Assembly (NCBI GenBank): GCA_963383645.1
Contig: OY726572.1
Span: forward strand, 73,123,002 to 73,187,001
DNA from: Muscardinus avellanarius
Taxonomy: Eukaryota > Chordata > Mammalia > Rodentia > Gliridae
Direction: 5' to 3'
Length of the DNA stretch: 64,000 nucleotides
Positions 58,546-64,000 of the stretch are shown here, one piece after another (the first letter of the stretch is position 1; each line of letters starts with the position of its first letter). Made by a program: the position numbers and the translations under genes. The notes beneath the pieces were generated by a model. The model did not search any database and was not told the origin of the DNA. It was given only the letters and a program-made list of their open reading frames with translations.

Positions 58546-58731
58546 TTATATCCCAAGTAAAATGGATTAAATATCAGACTCATATTCTTTGAAAAGATCA
58601 TTAATGGTCAATAAGGGGAGTCTGGGTCACAAGTATTTCTTGTGCAATGAAAGATCTCATGGGTCATGGAAACTCATACCAAAAAAAAAAAAATATATAT
58701 ATATTTAATATGTATACATATTAATCCCAGT

Positions 58732-58945
58732 ATCCCAGTGTGGTGCTACACACTTTTAATCCCAATACTTTGGATGCTGAGACAGTATTGCAGTTTCCCA
58801 GACAGCCTCAGATACTTAGTGAGGCCTTCCACAACTTAGCAAGACCCTGTTTCAAAACAAATAGGACTGGGGATGTAGCTCCAAGGTAAAATGGCCCTGG
58901 GTTTAATCTCTAGTACTGAAAAAAAAAATAAATAAAAGAAGTAAA
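58732..58945 (+). mobile_element. SINE B1-dID type
   Basis: AGTGTGGTGCTACACACTTT start, GGGGATGTAGCTCCAAGGTA second half, poly-A end. Confidence 0.8.
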
Positions 58946-59086
58946 GAAAAAAGAAACAGTAATTGTCTAACTATAAGAAAATTAATTTATAAAGAATTTC
59001 CCACCCTACCACTTGCATTTATATAAAGATATTTAATTAATTTAAATAATTTATTTAGGGCTTGGAGTAAATAATTTGTTATATGT

Positions 59087-59317
59087 TTTATTTTATTTAT
59101 TTATTTTTATTTTATTTTATTTATTTATTTTTTGGTGGTACTGGGGTTCCTGGAAGCCCTTCTACCTTAGGGCTACACTCCCAAACCTATTTTATATATA
59201 TTTTTTATTTGGAAACAGGGTCTCTTAAGCCAGCCCGGCTGGCTTCGAACCTGAGCCATCCTCCTGTCTCTGCCTCCCAAGCGTGGGGATTACAAGCATG
59301 CGCCACCACGCCCGGCT
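59087..59317 (-). mobile_element. SINE B1-dID type, well preserved
   Basis: (TTTTA)n tail, GGTGGTACTGGGGTTCCTGG, ending GCCACCACGCCCGGCT. Confidence 0.9.
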
Positions 59318-60126
59318 TGTTATATGTTTTAAATATAAATAATGAATATAAGTTCACCTGTAGAATATGTAGACAGAAGTCACATTTTCAAGTGATTCTT
59401 GTAGTTCAATTTGATTGGAAGAGTTTCCATCATCTTTTTTATCTTCTTCACCTGCCACCATCAGATTCCATATTGGCCGGTCTCATCTATTTAGGGAAAG
59501 GGTAAAATCAGGAGATGAGATGGGCCATCAGTAAGAAAAACTCTCTTCGCTCTTCCCTACTGTTTTTCTATTCTGCAATTCTCTGTCCCAGTGCCTGTCT
59601 TATCCTCAGGCATGTTTCTTATAACCATTTTTTAGCCATTTCATCCTTCTTTTTATGGTCTTTCCTAAAGGATCTCTTCTTGTACCCACTGCCTCTCAGT
59701 GATATAGGAAATGGACACCTGGTGGCGCACAGAAAGCAATCAACTTTCATGTTTTTTCTGGAGAAAGGTGTGTTCTGAGTCTGGGAAGGCTATCTTACAT
59801 TGGGCAGTCCCAGCCCCTGCCTGGAACAGCATCTCCCACTGCTGGAATTTCTCTGAGCCACCCACCCTCTCCTGGCTTGCTTTTCTCACTTGCTAGGTTT
59901 TGACCTTTGCTCTTCACCACCCTCAGGTGCTGTTGTAACTGGTCTTTCCTATTGACTCTGGGAAAACCATTCAAGCTGGACAGTGAGTAAGGGGTTCATC
60001 CTTCTCTCTCCTCCATCTACCTTTTCCAATTTAACAAATATGGAAATTGAGCCAAATTCAATTCTACAGTTATGCCACAATTTATTAAATGTATCTGGGT
60101 TGTTGATTGTCTATATTTTTATCTTT

Positions 60127-60378
60127 TGTTCTTTCTTCCTTCTTTTTTTCTTTCTTTTTCTTTCTTTCTTTCTTTTCTTTTTTTTATGTACTGAGGATAG
60201 AACCCAGGGGCATTTGACCTCTGAGCTACACCCCCCAGCACTATTTTTTATTCTGTACTTTGAAACAGGGTCTCAAGGGCCTCACTAAGTAGTAGCTGAG
60301 GCTGTCCATGAACCTCAATCCTCTTGTCTCAGCCTCCCAAATGCTGGGATTACAAGTGTGTGCCACCATGCCCGGCTT
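60127..60378 (-). mobile_element. SINE B1-dID type with a TTTC-rich tail
   Basis: (TTTC)n at 60140-60180, GTACTGAGGATAGAACCCAG, ending GCCACCATGCCCGGCT. Confidence 0.87.
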
Positions 60379-60475
60379 TTATCTTTCATTTAATAAGAGA
60401 TAAAAATAAATAATTTAAATAAATGATTTAATTGCTCAAGATTATTTGCAATACTATTTTTTTCCTGCCTACCTG

Positions 60476-60530
<55 letters not shown>

Positions 60531-60534
60531 TCAT
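60476..60534. repeat. (CTTT)n microsatellite
   Basis: About 14 CTTT units. Confidence 0.97.
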
Positions 60535-61394
60535 TTTAAGAGCATCATAAGATATGTCTTTCTAGGAAAATGGCTGGCAGAAAAAGAATGATTATAGATT
60601 CTCTATATGGTTAAGAAACAGTTTGGCAGTTTTGTGGCTTATAGACCTAGAATACCACGAGGCCTTATTACTCTTCTAGGTAAATTAAATATTATGATGT
60701 TGAACCCATCCTCGAAAGAGCATTAAGACTTCCCCAATCTGGGGCACATGGAGCTGGTGTGAGGTTTGAGTGGATGTGCTGTACCTGGGCATGTGATCAG
60801 TGATTTTCCCTTACTGTCTACCTCACTCTGGCGCTCTCTTTTCCATTGTTTATAATAGTTATGACCTGGCATTCCTGAAAACATCCAGCCCCATCCTCCT
60901 GAAAATAAGCTTCCCTGAGGCTAAGATCCCAGACAGTTTATAACTTGTATGATTCAATGAACAGAACCCATTCTCTTTACTATAATAATGATTCTAGGTT
61001 GCATAGTAATTCAGTCTCCAACAAGTGTGCCTGGCTGTGATGACTTTCTCAGGTTTGTCTAGGGGGAGAGAAGTTGGATTTTTTTTTTTAATCTGTTTGA
61101 AAAAGACTTGATGATTTCCTCTCTGGTACTGATAAGGAATCAGTGTTCCCAATTGCTACTAACAGCTAGCTTGAACTGTGCAGTGAAGCCAGTAGAGGAT
61201 AAAACATGTAGATGAGAATGTAGAGATGAAAGAACGCAGGCAAGAGACTCCCAGAAAAATGGCATGTGAGCCCTAGGGGAATAGAGTTCAAAGACTACCT
61301 TGCTCCTAGATTTTCAGTTATTTGATCTAATGACTGTCTTTGCATTTTTAAGAACCCTTGTTCTTGTATGGGTATGGTACCTAGCTCACATGTA

Positions 61395-62430
61395 AGCAAG
61401 ATAATGCAGAAGTTGTATTCTATGTCTGACCTATTTCACTTAGTATATATCCTCTATATTTTTAAGGCTGAATAGTATTCTATTGTGCACATATCATACA
61501 AACAAAATCCATTCATCCATCCACAAATATTTGGGTTGATTTCATGTCTTGGCCATAAGGAATTATGCTGCAATGCATTCTAGAAGTTGAAGGGGTTATT
61601 CTATTCAATATACTAATTTAATTTCCTTTGGGTATTTTCCTACCAGTAGAATTTCTGGGTTATATGGTAATTTTACTTTTAATTTTTGGGAAACTCTATA
61701 CTCTTGCATAATTACTGTGCAATTACATTCCCACCAATAGTGTACAAGAACTCCCTTTTCTGTATATCCTCAACAACACTTAACATTTATTTTCCATATT
61801 GCTGATAATGGCCATTCTAATAGGTGTCAGGTGATGTCACATTATGGTTTTAATTTCTATTTTTTAATAATTAGGGATGTTAAGCATGTTTTTTGCAAAT
61901 GTATTTGTAGACATTTATATAGTCTTGAGAAATGTTTGTTTAGGTTCTTGGCCCATTTTCTAACTAGGTTAATTGTTTTCTCACTATTGAATTGTTTGTG
62001 TCTCTTATACGTTTTGTATATTAACCCTTTGTCTGATGAGAAATTCCTAAATTATTTTCTCCCATTTTGTAGGTTGGCTTTTCCCTCTGTTAATTGCTCC
62101 CTTTGCTTTGCAGACTCTTTTAATTTTGATGAAAACTCGTCTGTATATATTTAATCTTATTCCATATAATTTTGGCATCATATCTTCCCAAAATTGTTGC
62201 CCAGACTAATGTGATACAGTTTTCATTTACAGTTTAATTATTTTTTACAGTTTTATGTAGTCCAATTCAACTTTTTAATCCATTTTGAGAATTTTTTAAT
62301 CTTGTGATATGAATCTACTTTCATTCTTCTGCATGTGTATATCTAGTTGAACAGAAATATATTTAAAATTACTACTCAATATATTTTGATGAATTTATTT
62401 ATTTATCATTTAGTTACAAATTATTCTCTT
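61395..62430 (-). mobile_element. L1 fragment (ORF2 end), minus strand
   Basis: Classic reverse-complement L1 text: TAGTATTCTATTGTGCAC, CCATTCATCCATCCACAAAT, AATGGCCATTCTAATAGGTG, TTAACCCTTTGTCTGATGAG, TAATCCATTTTGAG. Old and full of stops. It is followed at 62437 by a truncated SINE. Confidence 0.85.
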
Positions 62431-62436
62431 TTTAAA

Positions 62437-62567
62437 GGTTTTTTTGTTGTTTGTTTGTTTGTTTGTTTGTTTGTTTGTTTTTGGTGGTACTGGGGTTCCT
62501 GGAAATCCTTCTACCTCTGGGCTACACTCCCAGACCTATTTTTATATTTTTATTTGGAAACAGGTCC
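62437..62567 (-). mobile_element. Truncated SINE B1-dID type with (GTTT)n tail
   Basis: (TTTG)n, GGTGGTACTGGGGTTCCTGG to TTTGGAAACAGG; the 7SL half is missing. Confidence 0.82.
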
Positions 62568-63180
62568 TGCAGTCTATAGGTACCACAGACTACAAAGGCT
62601 GGCCTGACACAGGACAAGACTGAATCCTGTGTCTATTGGACTTGCCCTGGTATCTGAGGCCCCAGGGGCTGGCCTGGCACTGCGGTGGTCTACAGGCTAG
62701 TTCTTCATTTCTATGACAGTTTATTGGAGCCATAGGTACCAGCATGGAGTCTGGACCTCTGGTGGCTGACTTGGAATTTGAGGAGCTGGGGTAAAGTAGG
62801 AAGCTGGGTACACGTGTAAAGGCTTGGTGCTTAGAATGATAGAAGCCAGTCTAGAGATGGGCTGGGTGTAAAAACTGTATCTCTGGCACTTATTTGGAGA
62901 CTGGAGTTGTGGAGGCTGACCTCACTTTGAGGCAGGCCTTATATCTCAGTCCAGAACTGTATGTTTGGTGTGATGGGAGGTCTGGAGACTGAGTCTGCTG
63001 GTGTCACACTGGAGCCTAAACTTAAGGTGTAACTTTCTGGAAACTGGGGCAATGGGAGTGGGTGTGATATTGAGGTGGGCCTGAGTATTCCATGGGTACT
63101 AAACTGAACAAACTATAGGAGTCTGCCCAGTCTATAATTTGTGTCCACTGCAGAGTTGGGTATACATTTAACTTTCTACC
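62567..63180. repeat. Degenerate GC-richer internal repeat
   Basis: Loosely repeated phrases such as GGCTGGCCTG, GGAGTCTGGACC, GGAGACTGGAGT and GTCTGGAGACTGAGTC return every 30-45 bases with poor conservation. Resembles old L1-associated or retroviral degenerate repeats in mammals; I could not place it. Confidence 0.45.
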
Positions 63181-63672
63181 AAGAAGAGAATATATTCTTC
63201 CACTCAGTGCTGCTTGAGGTTAGAAAAAAGATAACATGCATGAAACTAAACTGTCCTTCTTACTATCTTTAGAACATCTATCCTTATTTCTTGCTATACC
63301 AAGGAACTGAAACCTCTTACTGTGACTCCTGGACACTAATTAAGGTGTTTTTGTGAATAGATGGCTTTTCAAGTTGATGTGTCTGTAGACACAAGTGATA
63401 CAAGATCTTATTCAACTTTGTGGCTAAGGAAATTTTCCAAAATATCCTGTACTCAACACAGAGACTCTTGAAGGTATAACATAAGTCTCCAAGACCAGGA
63501 ACCACACTGTCATCATAAAACACTTGTAAGAATATATCATTACACATATTCCTGAGGCCCAGATGGAAATGTGAGGAACCATGTCTTCTTCCCCATCCAC
63601 TAGCTCATCCTCTTCAAGAAACCTATACAAATAGACACAACGGCATATAAATATAAAATAAAACATCTATTA
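63181..63672. other. Downstream of the right-hand REG3-type gene
   Basis: Unassigned sequence between the degenerate repeat and the poly-A signal of the minus-strand gene. Confidence 0.5.
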
Positions 63673-63678
63673 TTTATT
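63673..63678 (-). terminator. Polyadenylation signal of the right-hand REG3-type gene
   Basis: AATAAA on the minus strand, about 200 bases after the stop codon, the same spacing as in the plus-strand REG3. The intervening 3'UTR holds a run of 13 G (plus strand, 63801-63813). Confidence 0.7.
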
Positions 63679-63874
63679 TCTGAGGCCTCAGACCATGATA
63701 TACACAGAAGAGCCTAAAATAATTTTGAGGATGAGGGGAAAGAAGGGACTGTCAAAATTAAGTGGTCAAATTTTGAAATGTGGGGAGGATATGCCCTTCC
63801 GGGGGGGGGGGGGACTTCATACTTGATCCATTGTCAGAGATGAGCTTCACGATAAACATAGGCTGCTCCCTATT

Positions 63875-63942
63875 CTAGTCTTTGAACTTGCAGACATAGG
63901 GTAATTCTTTATTGCAGTCATAATCTATCCACTTCAGAAATC
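63875..63942 (-). CDS. Last coding exon of a second REG3-type lectin (gene runs off the right edge)
   Basis: The minus strand has an AG acceptor after a pyrimidine tract, then a 68-nt exon in the same phase as the other two REG genes. It encodes [10 protein letters not shown], then [11 protein letters not shown] and TAG. The ending PYVCKFKD is REG3-type, not REG1-type (SFVCKFK). It differs at about six of 22 positions from the matching exon of the plus-strand REG3, so it is a distinct gene. By position and strand it would be the counterpart of human REG3A. Only the 3' end is visible, so intactness and exact identity are open. Confidence 0.88.
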
Positions 63943-64000
63943 CTGGTGAGAAAGAAGAAGTAAAGTGAATGGGGCTGGTAGGTCCTGTGAATACAGTAAA

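Larger units (their letters stand above)
59318..61394. other. Intergenic, SINE and CTTT tract, no gene
   Basis: 59400-59980 has moderate GC and short frames but no supported exon. 60540-61394 is unassigned. Confidence 0.5.

Noticed and set aside
1..64000. CRISPR arrays, operons, phage or bacterial genes
   Set aside because: Repeats are eukaryotic SINE, L1, LTR and microsatellite; genes have spliceosomal introns. No such system is present.

Overview
The window is mammalian nuclear DNA, most likely from a squirrel-family rodent (Sciuridae). The main reason is the dominant repeat: about 25 copies of a dimeric SINE. Its left half is 7SL/B1-like (GCCGGGCGTAGTGGCGCATG type) and its right half is tRNA-Ala/ID-like (gtagc..gaggtagaa..cccctgggttc), the B1-dID type typical of sciurids. 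Two or three free ID elements are also present. The sequence is AT-rich, intron-containing, dense in L1, LTR and microsatellite DNA, and has no bacterial-type gene layout.

The host genes are members of the REG (regenerating islet-derived, secreted C-type lectin) family. Reading left to right: a complete plus-strand REG3 gene (TATA box 31451, coding exons 31750-33938, 175 residues), most like REG3G; a complete minus-strand REG1 gene (TATA box 54375-54385, coding exons 53989 down to 51651, 166 residues); and the last coding exon plus 3'UTR of a second REG3-type gene on the minus strand (63875-63942), whose remainder lies beyond the right edge. All splice sites of the two complete genes are GT/AG and the exon phases agree. 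The arrangement matches the mammalian REG locus (in human REG3G plus, REG1B minus, REG1A plus, REG3A minus), except that no plus-strand REG1 gene is seen between the REG1 and the right-hand REG3.

The first 31 kb are intergenic: an LTR-like tandem-repeat region (about 240-800), an old L1 split by an LTR (2045-3250), SINEs, purine-rich and CA/GT microsatellites, an LTR-SINE-LTR nest (11843-13067) and an L1 ORF2 fragment (21070-21540). From 28.3 to 31.3 kb, parts of the REG3 5' flank occur in repeated, diverged copies. Between the REG3 and REG1 genes (34-51 kb) lie a second copy of the same LTR family (38095-38787), an MLT1-like LTR, a sciurid-type L1 3' end, an orphan copy of the REG1 5' flank (45735-46090) and a long old L1 (47.7-50.4 kb). 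Between REG1 and the right-hand REG3 (54.4-63.6 kb) lie a third LTR copy on the minus strand (56781-57451), SINEs, L1 pieces and a degenerate GC-richer repeat (62567-63180).

The REG genes encode secreted lectins of the gut and pancreas: REG3 proteins are antibacterial, while REG1 (lithostathine) is a pancreatic acinar and regenerating-epithelium product. Nothing in the window points to a new gene system. The observations most worth following are the orphan REG1 5' flank, the repeated REG3 5' flank, the extra cysteine in REG1, and the datable nesting of solo LTRs. Family names are from memory and by eye; no database search was possible.
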